From Hydrogenobacter sp. (GTDB taxonomy: Bacteria; Aquificota; Aquificia; Aquificales; Aquificaceae): a stretch of DNA of 39,686 bases. The position numbers were made by a program, and so were the translations under genes. Shown in pieces: positions 7,217 to 16,250 of the stretch. Below the pieces are notes generated by a model that ran no database searches, was not told the DNA's origin, and saw only the letters and a list, made by a program, of their open reading frames with translations. Numbering within the stretch: the first letter of the stretch is position 1; every line of letters starts with the position of its first letter. The stretch spans positions 1-39,686 of the forward strand of contig JBEULM010000016.1 of the NCBI GenBank assembly GCA_041287335.1, read 5' to 3'.

Positions 7217-8425
7217 TTATTGCATATATTTTACCAAAACTTCCTTCGCATATCTTTCCTTATCCTTGTCATCTTCGGAAGCTATCAAACCTATTACCCT
7301 CCACCTTTTATTCTGACCGTATGTGAAGTATATCCTACCACCTTTAGGCTTCAATTTAAAAACATTTCTGAGTCCTTTCATGTTTTCCAGCGGTTCTCCC
7401 CTATCCCTCATATTAAGTATTAAAAGTTCCTTTATAAATTCCCTTTTTTTATCAAGCGGTAGGTGCATAAACTCGCTTAGAACTCTGTCCTCTATCTCCA
7501 CATTGTCAAGTATAAAGCTGAACACCTCCCTGTATATATCTGCTTTGCTCAGTACCTTCTTTTTGAGCTGTTCAAGATCAAGAGCTAAAAGGTCCCTTTC
7601 CTTACCAAGAGCTTCAAACTGGGATCTGAGTTTTGACAATTCCATCCTGAGCTGATCCTTTTCACTTTCTGAGATTTCCAAAAGAGATTGAAGCTCCAAA
7701 ACCTCTTTTACAAGCTTTTTCCTCTCCTTTCTGAGATTTGCTATTTCACCTTTCTGACTCTTTTCCTCCTGTCTTTGTAGCAGTTCAAGGAGTTCAAAGA
7801 GTTTTCTGTTAGCTTCAACTGTTCTTTCAAGCCTGCTTCTGTATTCGATGAGACTCATTTCCGTTTGTCTTATCTTCTCTATAAGTTCATCCCTTTCCTT
7901 TAAAAGAGCCTGCCTGTCTGCTGTTTGAAAATCTTTCAGTTGATTAAGTTTTTCCTCTACAGCCTCCTTTTCTCTTTTGAGGGAGCTGATTAGTTCTTCG
8001 GCTAATCTCACCTGTTCCTTGATATTCTCAAACTCCTTTCTGTTTCTCTCAAGATCCTCCTCAAGCCTCTTCCTTTCTTCGGAGAGCTTCCTTATATTCG
8101 TCTCGGTTGGGGATTCAAAGAGCCACAGAAAGATGAGTGTTAGCAAGAAAGATGGAGTATACTCTGCTATAACTGTATAACTGCGCGTGATAAAGGAAAG
8201 CCCAAGTATCTGGAAGAAAAAGAGGTAAGCTAACCATAGGACTGTGCTGTTTCTGTAGCCAAAGAGCCAGGCAAGATAGAGAGCTGAATCAAAAGATATG
8301 AGCGTAATGAAGCTTTGAAGGTCTTCTGGAAAGAACCTAACTGGAAGAACTACCTTGCTTGAGATATACTCAAGTAGGAAGTTATATGACACTATCAGGA
8401 AAAGGAGCTTTAAGCTTTCCCTCAT
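7217..8425 (-). CDS. Membrane-anchored coiled-coil protein with a RelE-like C-terminus
   Basis: A 402-residue protein I cannot name. Residues 1-105 hold three or four hydrophobic segments (LLFLIVSYNFLLEYI, ALYLAWLFGY, LWLAYLFFFQILGLSF, FLLTLIFLWLF). Residues about 115-295 are a continuous highly charged coiled coil. The last 100 residues form a compact domain ending GGRIYFTYGQNKRWRVIGLIA, a pattern like the core strands of RelE/ParE-type proteins (weak, from reading only). It would be an inner-membrane protein with a long cytoplasmic rod. It lies 20 bases upstream of baeRF on the same strand, so it probably heads the baeRF-NYN-ribF operon. The start at 8425 follows a TATATT -10-like sequence by only seven bases, hinting at a leaderless transcript. 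Confidence 0.7.
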   Translation of the reverse strand: MRESLKLLFLIVSYNFLLEYISSKVVLPVRFFPEDLQSFITLISFDSALYLAWLFGYRNSTVLWLAYLFFFQILGLSFITRSYTVIAEYTPSFLLTLIFLWLFESPTETNIRKLSEERKRLEEDLERNRKEFENIKEQVRLAEELISSLKREKEAVEEKLNQLKDFQTADRQALLKERDELIEKIRQTEMSLIEYRSRLERTVEANRKLFELLELLQRQEEKSQKGEIANLRKERKKLVKEVLELQSLLEISESEKDQLRMELSKLRSQFEALGKERDLLALDLEQLKKKVLSKADIYREVFSFILDNVEIEDRVLSEFMHLPLDKKREFIKELLILNMRDRGEPLENMKGLRNVFKLKPKGGRIYFTYGQNKRWRVIGLIASEDDKDKERYAKEVLVKYMQ

Positions 8426-8429
8426 AGGG

Positions 8430-8457
8430 TATAATATAGGGAAGAAATCAAAGGAGG
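8430..8457 (+). promoter_or_regulatory. fbp -10 box and Shine-Dalgarno
   Basis: TATAAT at 8430-8435 is followed by AGGAGG at 8452-8457, seven bases before the fbp ATG. A weak -35 (TTTAAG, 8409-8414) sits 15 bases upstream. The same AT stretch, TATAATATA, read on the other strand gives a -10-like sequence for the divergent membrane protein, so the two promoters overlap. Confidence 0.55.
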
Positions 8458-8463
8458 TTTGGT

Positions 8464-9609
8464 ATGAAAGTGACGCTTAGCGTTATTAAAGCGGATGTAG
8501 GGGGTTATGTGGGACACTCCGCTGTACATCCCGAACTTGTGGAAACTATTGAAGAATTTGTAAAAGAGGAGGTGAAGAAAGGACTGCTTATTGATGCTGA
8601 CATACTTACGTGTGGTGACGATACAGCAATAGTTATGACGCATACTCACGGTGTGGATAGTGAGATAGTTCATGGCATAGCCTGGAGAGCCTTTGAAAAG
8701 GCAACTGAGGTAGCAAAAAGGCTCAAACTTTACGGTGCTGGTCAAGATCTTCTTTCTACAGCCTTTTCCGGAAATGTTAAAGGTATGGGTCCTGGCGTTG
8801 CGGAGATGGAGTTTGAGGAGAGACCTTCTGAGCCTATAATAATCTTTTTTGCGGATAAGACAGCTCCGAGTGCGTGGAGCCTCCCACTTTACGAGATGTT
8901 TGCGGATCCTATGGTGTGCGCTGGACTTGTCATTGATCCCAAGATGCACGATGGATTCACTTTTGAAGTTCTTGACACTTACACTGGTAAAGCTGTAAAG
9001 CTTTCTACACCATCAGAACTTTACGAACTTTTGGCTCTCATAGGTACTGTGGAGAGGTATGCGGTCAGAAGCGTCTGGAGGAATAATGACGGTGAGATAG
9101 CTGCTGTTGCCTCAACTCAGAGGCTCTCTTTAATAGCAGGTAAGTATGTTGGTAAGGACGATCCTGTCATGATAGTGAGAGCTCAGGCTGGATTTCCTGC
9201 TGTAGGTGAGATCCTTGAGCCTTTTGCAAGACCGTGGATAGTGGAAGGATGGATGAGGGGATCTCACAACGGACCACTCATGCCTGTATCCTTTAAAGAT
9301 GCCAAACCTACCAGGTTTGATGGACCACCTAGGGTTATAGCTGCAGGCTATCAGCTTGCAGAAGGCAAATTAATTGGTCCGAGAGATCTCTTTGACGATC
9401 CCGCCTTTGACAAAGCAAGAGAGCAGGCTCAGGTGATAGCTGACATACTAAGGAGACAGGGTATCTTTGAACCTCACAGACTCCCATCTGAGGAAATGGA
9501 GTACACTACCCTTCCTAAGATACTCAAAAAGTTGGAAGAAAGATTTTATGAGGTGGAAGCCCCCAGAAAACCTGTGGAAGACCCAGTTGAAAAACACGAT
9601 ATGGACTAA
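8464..9609 (+). CDS. fbp: Fructose-1,6-bisphosphate aldolase/phosphatase (archaeal type, class V FBPase)
   Basis: A 381-residue protein matching the bifunctional FBP aldolase/phosphatase of Archaea and deep-branching thermophilic bacteria. Family motifs are visible: MKVTLSVIKADVGGYVGHS at the start, LTCGDDTAIVMTH, YGAGQDLL, FSGNVKGMGPGVAEMEF, FFADKTAPSAW, and the late RGSHNGPLMP and RFDGPPRV. It condenses triose phosphates and dephosphorylates the product to fructose 6-phosphate, making gluconeogenesis one-way in autotrophs that fix CO2 through the reductive TCA cycle. Its heat stability is thought to suit hot habitats where triose phosphates are labile. The start has a strong AGGAGG. Twenty-three bases separate its stop from the smc ATG. 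Confidence 0.95.
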   Translation: MKVTLSVIKADVGGYVGHSAVHPELVETIEEFVKEEVKKGLLIDADILTCGDDTAIVMTHTHGVDSEIVHGIAWRAFEKATEVAKRLKLYGAGQDLLSTAFSGNVKGMGPGVAEMEFEERPSEPIIIFFADKTAPSAWSLPLYEMFADPMVCAGLVIDPKMHDGFTFEVLDTYTGKAVKLSTPSELYELLALIGTVERYAVRSVWRNNDGEIAAVASTQRLSLIAGKYVGKDDPVMIVRAQAGFPAVGEILEPFARPWIVEGWMRGSHNGPLMPVSFKDAKPTRFDGPPRVIAAGYQLAEGKLIGPRDLFDDPAFDKAREQAQVIADILRRQGIFEPHRLPSEEMEYTTLPKILKKLEERFYEVEAPRKPVEDPVEKHDMD

Positions 9610-9632
9610 AGGAATGCTATAAATTTATATTG

Positions 9633-12600
9633 ATGCGGGCGTGGATAGAGAAAATTTTGGTGGAGGGTTTTAAGTCTTACGGAAGGGGGAGGACGCAGAT
9701 CCCCTTAGGATCAGGTTTTGTAGGCATTGTGGGACCAAACGGTGCTGGGAAATCCAACATAGGGGATGCCATATCTTTCGCTTTAGGTCTTGCAACAGCC
9801 AAGACCCTGAGGGCAAAAAATCTATCTTACTTAATATACTCAAAAGACGGAGAAAGTAGCGATTTTGCTTATGTTGAGGTGCATTTTAAGAATGAAGGCG
9901 CATTTCCAGTGGAGGACCAACACATAGTGATTTCAAGAAAGGTGGAAAGAGACGGAAGAACCACTTTCCGGATAAACGGTAGTGTGGTGAAAGAGAGAGA
10001 TCTCAAGGAGCTTCTCTCAAGGGCTGGTCTTTACGAGAACGCATACAACATAGTTTTGCAAGGTGATGTCATACGCTTTTTGAAAATGACCCCTGTAGAA
10101 AGAAGGAAACTTATAGAAGAAGTTGCGGGCATAGGCGAATATGAGGAGAAAAAACAGAAAGCGCTTACGGATCTTGGGGATGTAGAACTTAAGTTGAGGG
10201 AGCTTAGACTCCTGATAGACGAGATGGAAGTTCAGATGGAGAGGTTATCAACTGATGTCAAAAAGTTGAGAAAGTATAGGGAGCTGGAAAGCGCATTAAC
10301 AGACCTGCAGATAAAACTGCTTGTAAAAGATGCAAGAAGTGTAAGCCAAACTCTTGAAAGCCTCCAAGCATCTGCGCAGGAAAGGAAGCTTGAGCTTTCC
10401 CGAATAAGGCAAGATCTAAAAGATCTGGAAACCGAGTATACTAAGAGAGAAGATGAGCTAAAGTCCATAAATTCCCAGCTACTTCCCTTTAAGGAAAGGC
10501 TCGGAAAGTTAAGTTCCGACATTGAGCATATAGAAAGCAATATAAAAGAGCTTTTGCAAAAACAGGAAGAGACACAGGAAGATATACTCAAAAGTGAGGA
10601 ACACCTCAAAAGCCTAAGGGCAAATCTTGAAAAGCTCTTGGATGAGGAAAAAGATCTTAAAATCCTGATATCCGAAAAGGAAAGAAGTATTACCCTTATG
10701 CAAGAGAGGCTTGAATCTCTCTATGCGAACCTCAGGAGCAAAGAAGAGGGACTTAAAGTTTCCCTTGAGGAAGCACACGCAACCGAAGAGAAGATAAGCT
10801 CTATAAGGAAGGAGCTTGATCAGAAAAGAGAACGTGTGTCCCAAATAGATATAAAACTCAGAGAGATAGAAATAAAGGGTGAGAGGATCGTGGAAGACAC
10901 GAGAAAGCTCAAAGAAGAAGTAGAAAAGCTAAAATCACAGATGGGTGAGAACCTTATGAAGATGGAAAACTATCGCAAAATGTATAAAGAGGAAGAGATA
11001 TCTATAAAGAGGAAAAAGGCGGAGATTGAAAATCTTGAAGGCAAGCTAAAGAGAATAAGACAAGAAAAAGAGGAGATCCTTAAGGAAAAGGCTGTGCTTG
11101 AAACCAAGCTCGCAAATAGTGAAGGTGATGCGCTACCCTTTGAGGATATAGAAGGTGTTTATGGCAGGGTATCGCAACTTATAAAAGTAAAGGACTTTGA
11201 GTATATAAAAGCGGTGGAGTCCGCCGGTGGTGCGAGACTTTCCTATGTGGTGGTACGTGACGAAGATGTAGCTAAAGAGTGTATTCAGAGACTAAAAGAG
11301 GTGAGGTGGGGAAGAATTAACTTTATACCTCTTAACAGAATAAAAGCTCCCGATCTTCCATCCTATCCCAGAAGGAAGGGCTTTATAGACTTTGTTGTGA
11401 ATCTTGTAGAGTACGATAGGAAATTTGAAAGGGCTGTGAGGTTCGTTTTCGGAGACACCCTTTTGGTTGAAGACTTTCAGAGTGCGAAAGATCTGGGAAT
11501 TGGCAATTACAGGATGGTTACTCTTGAAGGCGAACTCTTTGAAAAGACTGGAGTTATCAGCGGTGGATACCTTGAAAGCAGAGGTGACCTCGGAAGAGAG
11601 TTTTACATAGAGGAGCTAAGGAGACTTTCCGAAGTTGAGGAAAAACTCAGGTTCGAGGAGGAGCAAACTGAAAAGCTTTTAAAAAGCCTTAGAGAAGAAC
11701 TCATAGAAAAGGAAGGTGTACTGAGAGTACTTGAAAGGCGTTCAAAAGAGCTTCAAGAATCTGACAAAGCTGGTTTTGAAAGGATAAAAGAGGTGGAGGA
11801 AAAGCTTTCAAAAGCACAAGATTATCTTAGAATGCTCGTGGAAGAAAAAGAGAATCTCAAAAAAGAAAGGCAAGCCCTTGAAGAGGATATATCTTACCTT
11901 GAGGAGAAACTCTCCAATCTTATGATAAAAAGGCAGTCTATACTTGAATACTACAAACAGTCAGGTATAGAGGGACTCAGAGAGGAGTATGAAAGGAGCA
12001 AAAAGTTTCTTGACAGGCTCAAGGAAGAGAGCTTTTCGCTCAATATAAAACTTAAAGACCTTCAAAAGGATATCCAAAATCTCCAAATGGAGATAAACAG
12101 AAAACTGGCTTTTCTTGAGAGCGCAAAGGACACCATAATCAATATAGAAAAAAAGATAAAACATCTGAGGGAAGAAAAGGTCAGACTTGAGGAGAGTGTA
12201 AAGGAACTTGAACGCACAGCCTACAAGCTTTACTCAATGAAAGATAAGCTGGAAGAAATCTGCACAGATATGCAGGTTAAAATTGGAAAACTCAGACTCC
12301 AAGAAGAAAGCAGGAAGGAGGAACTTACCAGATGGGAAGCCGAGATGTCAAAGCTTGAGGAAAAACTCAAAGACATCATGAATAAACTTTCAGAGCTTGG
12401 GTTTGCAGGAGAGCTTGAGGAAGTAAAGGAGAGTTACAGCAGAATAAGAGAAGCTATGGATACCGTAAAGAGAGAGATGTTAGCTCTCGGAACCATAAAC
12501 TTTAAAGCCGAAGAGGATTACAAAGAGTACGAAGTTAGACACAAAGATTATATAGAAAGGTACGAAAGACTCAGTGAGGAAAAAAGAGCGATAAAGCAGA

Positions 12601-13097
12601 TGATTGAGGAAATAGAGGCAAAAAAATTGAGAACCTTTATGGAAGCCTTTGAGAGTATAAACGGGAGTCTCAAAAGGGTATTTGCTGAGCTTTCTCCCGG
12701 TGGAAAGGCGTATATGCAGATGGAAAAGCCGGAAGATCCCTTTGCGGGTGGTATAAACCTTGTAGTAAAGCCTAAAGGTAAAGAGGTACAGTATTTAGAA
12801 GCTATATCGGGTGGGGAAAAAACGCTCGTTGCACTCTCTCTAATCTTTGCCATACAAGACTACAAACCCTCACCCTTTTATTACTTTGATGAGGTGGATG
12901 CACACCTTGATGAGGCAAACGCCAAAAGAGTAGGAGAGCTTATAAAGAGCAGATCCCAGAACGCTCAGTTTATAGTTGTTACGCTTAGAGAAGTGTTGGC
13001 TTCCTATGCGGATAGACTCATAGGTGTAAGTAGCAAAGGTGGTATATCAAAGGTTTTTCCAGTTAAAAATGTACTTGTGGGAGTCTCAGATGGGTAA
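9633..13097 (+). CDS. smc: Chromosome segregation protein SMC
   Basis: A 1154-residue protein with full SMC architecture. The N-terminal ATPase half has Walker A GPNGAGKSN near residue 33 and the Q-loop region NIVLQGDV. A long coiled coil of about 330 residues follows, then the hinge (about 500-650: GVYGRVSQLIKV, VVSAGG-like ESAGGARLSYVV, GVISGGY). A second long coiled coil leads to the C-terminal half with the ABC signature ISGGEKTLVAL and Walker B PFYYFDEVDAHLD. It works with ScpA/ScpB to compact and separate chromosomes. A TTG codon directly precedes the ATG at 9633; ATG is preferred. There is no good Shine-Dalgarno, and a TATAAA at 9618-9623 hints at a separate near-leaderless start. It overlaps hemH by eight bases. 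Confidence 0.95.
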   Translation: MRAWIEKILVEGFKSYGRGRTQIPLGSGFVGIVGPNGAGKSNIGDAISFALGLATAKTLRAKNLSYLIYSKDGESSDFAYVEVHFKNEGAFPVEDQHIVISRKVERDGRTTFRINGSVVKERDLKELLSRAGLYENAYNIVLQGDVIRFLKMTPVERRKLIEEVAGIGEYEEKKQKALTDLGDVELKLRELRLLIDEMEVQMERLSTDVKKLRKYRELESALTDLQIKLLVKDARSVSQTLESLQASAQERKLELSRIRQDLKDLETEYTKREDELKSINSQLLPFKERLGKLSSDIEHIESNIKELLQKQEETQEDILKSEEHLKSLRANLEKLLDEEKDLKILISEKERSITLMQERLESLYANLRSKEEGLKVSLEEAHATEEKISSIRKELDQKRERVSQIDIKLREIEIKGERIVEDTRKLKEEVEKLKSQMGENLMKMENYRKMYKEEEISIKRKKAEIENLEGKLKRIRQEKEEILKEKAVLETKLANSEGDALPFEDIEGVYGRVSQLIKVKDFEYIKAVESAGGARLSYVVVRDEDVAKECIQRLKEVRWGRINFIPLNRIKAPDLPSYPRRKGFIDFVVNLVEYDRKFERAVRFVFGDTLLVEDFQSAKDLGIGNYRMVTLEGELFEKTGVISGGYLESRGDLGREFYIEELRRLSEVEEKLRFEEEQTEKLLKSLREELIEKEGVLRVLERRSKELQESDKAGFERIKEVEEKLSKAQDYLRMLVEEKENLKKERQALEEDISYLEEKLSNLMIKRQSILEYYKQSGIEGLREEYERSKKFLDRLKEESFSLNIKLKDLQKDIQNLQMEINRKLAFLESAKDTIINIEKKIKHLREEKVRLEESVKELERTAYKLYSMKDKLEEICTDMQVKIGKLRLQEESRKEELTRWEAEMSKLEEKLKDIMNKLSELGFAGELEEVKESYSRIREAMDTVKREMLALGTINFKAEEDYKEYEVRHKDYIERYERLSEEKRAIKQMIEEIEAKKLRTFMEAFESINGSLKRVFAELSPGGKAYMQMEKPEDPFAGGINLVVKPKGKEVQYLEAISGGEKTLVALSLIFAIQDYKPSPFYYFDEVDAHLDEANAKRVGELIKSRSQNAQFIVVTLREVLASYADRLIGVSSKGGISKVFPVKNVLVGVSDG

Positions 13098-14025
13098 AGT
13101 AGGCGTTGTGCTTCTCAATATGGGAGGTCCTGATAGCTTATCTGCAGTAGAACCCTTTCTTTACAACCTCTTTTCTGATCACGACATTATAGAGATACCG
13201 AAAATCATTCAAAAACCTGTTGCTCGCATTATTTCAAAAGTAAGAGCGAAAAAAACGAGACATTATTATGAGATCATGGGAGGAAGATCTCCCCAAAGGG
13301 AGCAGACTCAGAAGCAGGCGAAAGCTCTCCAAAATTTACTCGGAGAAAACTTTAAGGTGGTTATTTCTATGAGATACTGGCATCCCTTCATTGAAGAAGC
13401 CCTTGAGGAGCTTTTCAAAGAGGATATACAAAAGATAGTCTTACTCCCTATGTATCCGCAATACAGCAAAACTACAACAGGATCATCTTTTAATGAATTT
13501 GAAAGGGTTTTTAAAAAATTTCCGCAGGTACCAGTTGTTAAGATAAAGTCTTACCACGATCACCCTCTTTACATAAAGGCTATGGTGGAAAATATAAAGG
13601 AAAATCTGCACAATTGGAAGAATTACTTTTTCCTATTTAGCGCTCACAGTCTTCCCCTAAGAGTTATAAAAAGCGGAGATCCCTATAAGGAGGAAACAGA
13701 AAAAACTGTCAAACTCATAATGAAGAACTTTCCCGGAGTATCTTACGCTCTGGGATACCAAAGTAAGTTAGGACCCATAAAATGGTTGGAGCCTCCCACA
13801 GACAAACTTTTGGAGGAAATCATTAGCGCACGTTTCAGACATGTAGCTTTAATACCCGTGTCTTTTGTGTGTGAACATTCCGAAACACTTTACGAACTTG
13901 ATATACTTTACGGGAAGCTTGCGAAGGATCTTGGTGTTGAGAGCTTTGTGAGAATCCCTACTCTAAAGGACCACCCCATTTTTATGGAAGCCCTTAGACA
14001 GTTAGTCATTTCTTCCATCTTATAA
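13090..14025 (+). CDS. hemH: Ferrochelatase
   Basis: A 311-residue protein of normal bacterial HemH length. It begins GKVGVVLLNMGGPDS, the ferrochelatase N-terminal signature, and contains the active-site region FSAHSLPLRVIKSGDPY (His) and FVCEHSETLYELD (His and Glu of the metal-entry site). It inserts Fe2+ into protoporphyrin IX, the last step of protoheme synthesis, feeding cytochromes such as the tetraheme protein here. An earlier in-frame start at 13039 lies inside smc and lacks support; the ATG at 13090 overlaps the smc stop by eight bases. Its 3' end overlaps the convergent zinc-ribbon/HEAT gene by 20 bases. No membrane-anchoring tail is seen. Confidence 0.94.
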   Translation: MGKVGVVLLNMGGPDSLSAVEPFLYNLFSDHDIIEIPKIIQKPVARIISKVRAKKTRHYYEIMGGRSPQREQTQKQAKALQNLLGENFKVVISMRYWHPFIEEALEELFKEDIQKIVLLPMYPQYSKTTTGSSFNEFERVFKKFPQVPVVKIKSYHDHPLYIKAMVENIKENLHNWKNYFFLFSAHSLPLRVIKSGDPYKEETEKTVKLIMKNFPGVSYALGYQSKLGPIKWLEPPTDKLLEEIISARFRHVALIPVSFVCEHSETLYELDILYGKLAKDLGVESFVRIPTLKDHPIFMEALRQLVISSIL

Positions 14026-15265
14026 ATTTTTCCAGAGTGTGTCTTGCCCTTGAGCGTATCAGTGGATAGCTGTGGTAAGAGAGCTTTCTCAAAAGTTCTA
14101 AGGCTTCGGGGTGGGTCATCTTAGCCAAAGCGTCAACTATTGCAAGAAGCAGTATGGGATTAGATTCTCTCTTTGCCATATACTCAAACTGAGGCAGGGC
14201 TTCTTTAAGATTTTTCATACCTATGGTGTGTATAACATTCATTCTCATTTCTAAAATAGGATGCTCAAGTCCCATGAGAAGTTTGTATTCATAAGGCATC
14301 TTGTGAAATTCTGTAAGGTCATACCCACAGTTTGGGCATGTTTTGTCCTTTTGGGATATGACGCTCCAGCAGGCAGGACAAAAATATATAATAGTAGAAC
14401 CCTCATCGCTCCTTAATACCCTAATTTTGTCATCTTCTGAGAGATAATCTTCAGGTATGAAGAAATCTAAGGTTTTAAAGCTCTTAGTGAAGTAAAGTTC
14501 AAAAAAAGGAGCATCATCGCAAAAAGCTTCCTCATACGCTAACTTTCCATCCATGTACACTTTGTATCCATAATCCTGCAGAGCTACGCTTACTAAAAGT
14601 GCAATAGTATCAGTATGAGCTTTGGATACCTCATAAAGAGTTTTTTCTGCATCTTCAAGTTCCCAAAAGACAGAAAAGTTCTTGTATTCGGAAAGCAGGA
14701 AGCTAAGCACTGTATTGCTAAGCTCGTAAATATTGAGGAGACAGACGTTTTCTAAGAGACTTCTGAGAATAGATCTAAAAGCCTTTTCCCCCTTTTCTTG
14801 TCCTAAGGTCGCAGATACCACATACCCGTTTTGTAAAAAAATGTATCCTTTTCTTTTCTCTACTCTGTCCTCCACCTCTACAAAACCATTAATCCCAAAA
14901 TCTCTTATTTTTACGAAAAGCTCTTTAATGTTAAAGCCAATGCTTTCCATGTTGATCCAGACTGGATTCCCCCTATATAGAGGCACTTCCTTAGACAGTG
15001 AAAGTCTAAAAGTATGTATAAGAAAATTTTTCACTGTTCTGTAAAAGCTAAGCATATCAAAATCTTTTTCTAAATCTCCTAAAAGGTTCCCCTCTATCAT
15101 AGGCAGGTAAGAAGTTTCCTCAAGAGACTGAAGCTTGTACAAGCCTGTTTGAAGAGAAGAGCTATGGATTTCAAGAATCCATTTCAGGTTAACAGCCTCC
15201 CTATTTATAGGTCCGAGCAGAGGTTTTACCTCTTTAAGGAGTTGAGGAAGTCTTTCTTGCACCAT
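14006..15265 (-). CDS. Zinc-ribbon and HEAT-repeat protein of the GTPase/roadblock operon
   Basis: A 419-residue cytoplasmic protein. The middle (about 120-170: GFVEVEDRVEKRKGYIFLQNGYVVSATLG) resembles the DUF4388/PATAN-type domain found with MglA-like GTPases. Near residue 295 is a zinc ribbon, CPAC-N13-CPNC. The last 90 residues form HEAT-like helical repeats (PILEMRMNVIHTIG, NPILLLAIVDALAKM, SYPLIRSRARHTLEKF). It overlaps the GTPase gene by 32 bases, so it is tightly coupled to the GTPase and roadblock genes. It is a plausible effector or scaffold of that switch (inference). Domain calls are by eye; the zinc ribbon is the most certain. Confidence 0.65.
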   Translation of the reverse strand: MVQERLPQLLKEVKPLLGPINREAVNLKWILEIHSSSLQTGLYKLQSLEETSYLPMIEGNLLGDLEKDFDMLSFYRTVKNFLIHTFRLSLSKEVPLYRGNPVWINMESIGFNIKELFVKIRDFGINGFVEVEDRVEKRKGYIFLQNGYVVSATLGQEKGEKAFRSILRSLLENVCLLNIYELSNTVLSFLLSEYKNFSVFWELEDAEKTLYEVSKAHTDTIALLVSVALQDYGYKVYMDGKLAYEEAFCDDAPFFELYFTKSFKTLDFFIPEDYLSEDDKIRVLRSDEGSTIIYFCPACWSVISQKDKTCPNCGYDLTEFHKMPYEYKLLMGLEHPILEMRMNVIHTIGMKNLKEALPQFEYMAKRESNPILLLAIVDALAKMTHPEALELLRKLSYHSYPLIRSRARHTLEKFIRWKK

Positions 15266-15767
15266 TTAAAGCTACCTTCAGAGCTTCTCTGAAAGTTTCT
15301 ATCACACCTATGCCCTCTATCGCTACCGCAGGGACTACAGTATAATCACTAAATATCCTTTTCACCTCCTCAAGCTCAATAGCGTTTTCTACATCCCTTT
15401 TATTTGCCTGCACAACTAACCCACCTGCGTGATCTCTTATTTCCTGAAAACTCCTTATATTTTCTTCCACACTTCTTGATGAATCAAAGACAAAAACTAC
15501 AGCTGATGAATGTCCAAAAAGCCAAGGTCTCATAAGTGCAAACCTTTCTTGTCCGGGAGTGGTAAAGAGAGAAACGATGAGATCCACATTTTCTAAGCGG
15601 GTTTTAAGCTTAAGACTGAGCATATCAAGATAAACGGTTCTCCCCTCTTTGGTATGCTGGTGAAACCTGTCAAAAACCACATCTCTGTACAGTTCTTTTA
15701 GCTTTTCCAGGTTGGTAGTTTTGCCAGCCATACCAAGACCGTGATAGAGTATGCGAAGCTCTATCAT
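15234..15767 (-). CDS. MglA-like small Ras-type GTPase
   Basis: A 177-residue single-domain GTPase. It shows the P-loop GLGMAGKTT (residues about 10-18), the switch II motif TTPGQER (compare TVPGQ in MglA), the base-specificity motif NKRD and a closing VPAVAIEGIGV (SA-like G5 region). MglA proteins set cell polarity, directing type IV pili or gliding machinery, and are switched off by roadblock proteins such as MglB. Here a roadblock gene lies directly upstream, overlapping by four bases, so this pair looks like an MglA/MglB-type module. The target machinery is not in the window. The substrate GTP is implied by NKxD. Confidence 0.88.
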   Translation of the reverse strand: MIELRILYHGLGMAGKTTNLEKLKELYRDVVFDRFHQHTKEGRTVYLDMLSLKLKTRLENVDLIVSLFTTPGQERFALMRPWLFGHSSAVVFVFDSSRSVEENIRSFQEIRDHAGGLVVQANKRDVENAIELEEVKRIFSDYTVVPAVAIEGIGVIETFREALKVALNGARKTSSTP

Positions 15768-16216
15768 ATGGCTATGTCCTCAAACTTTATGGTGCGCTCA
15801 ACATTGGATTTTTCCCTTACACTCCGAAGGATGGGAGATATCTCCTTTATGAGTCTTTCACTAAAGAGCTTTACGCTACCTATGGGTATCTTGTTGGGAA
15901 AAGAGCAGAAAAAGAGAAAGGAATACTCGGACTTCAGCATATATACGCTTTTTGTAACCCCAGCTACATAGAGAGTTCTTCCCTGATCCACAAAGTTTTC
16001 TAAATACTCCAAAGCTCCACTTACCGCAGCAGACACCACCGCACTTCTCAGGGACAGCGCTTTTAGATTTTCGATCTGAGGTGCGAAAGTTATGAGCCTT
16101 CCTCCTTCGTCACTCAAAAGTGCTATATCTACACCCACGTTTCTGACAAAACGATCTAAAAGCCGTGTAAGTTCATTAATTTGTTCTTCAGAAAAGCTGT
16201 AAGAGACAATATCCAT
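15764..16216 (-). CDS. Roadblock/LC7-domain protein, MglB-like partner of the GTPase
   Basis: A 150-residue protein with a roadblock/LC7 pattern: an N-terminal helix (EEQINELTRLLDRFVRNV), the strand pair VDIALLSDEGGRLITFA, a central helix rich in small residues (LRSAVVSAAVSGALEYL), then VYMLKSEYSFLFFCSF and a C-terminal helix. Roadblock proteins such as MglB act as GTPase-activating or exchange partners of MglA. The four-base overlap (15764-15767) with the GTPase gene supports that pairing. It is the first gene of the operon and is read from a Pho-box-like dyad at 16251-16293. A Shine-Dalgarno (AGGAGGAAAGCT) precedes the ATG. Confidence 0.8.
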   Translation of the reverse strand: MDIVSYSFSEEQINELTRLLDRFVRNVGVDIALLSDEGGRLITFAPQIENLKALSLRSAVVSAAVSGALEYLENFVDQGRTLYVAGVTKSVYMLKSEYSFLFFCSFPNKIPIGSVKLFSERLIKEISPILRSVREKSNVERTIKFEDIAI

Positions 16217-16250
16217 AGCTTTCCTCCTGCTTTTACATATTAAGTTCCGA

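Noticed and set aside
13039-13089. Upstream start for ferrochelatase
   Set aside because: These codons lie in smc; the family's N-terminal signature begins at 13090.
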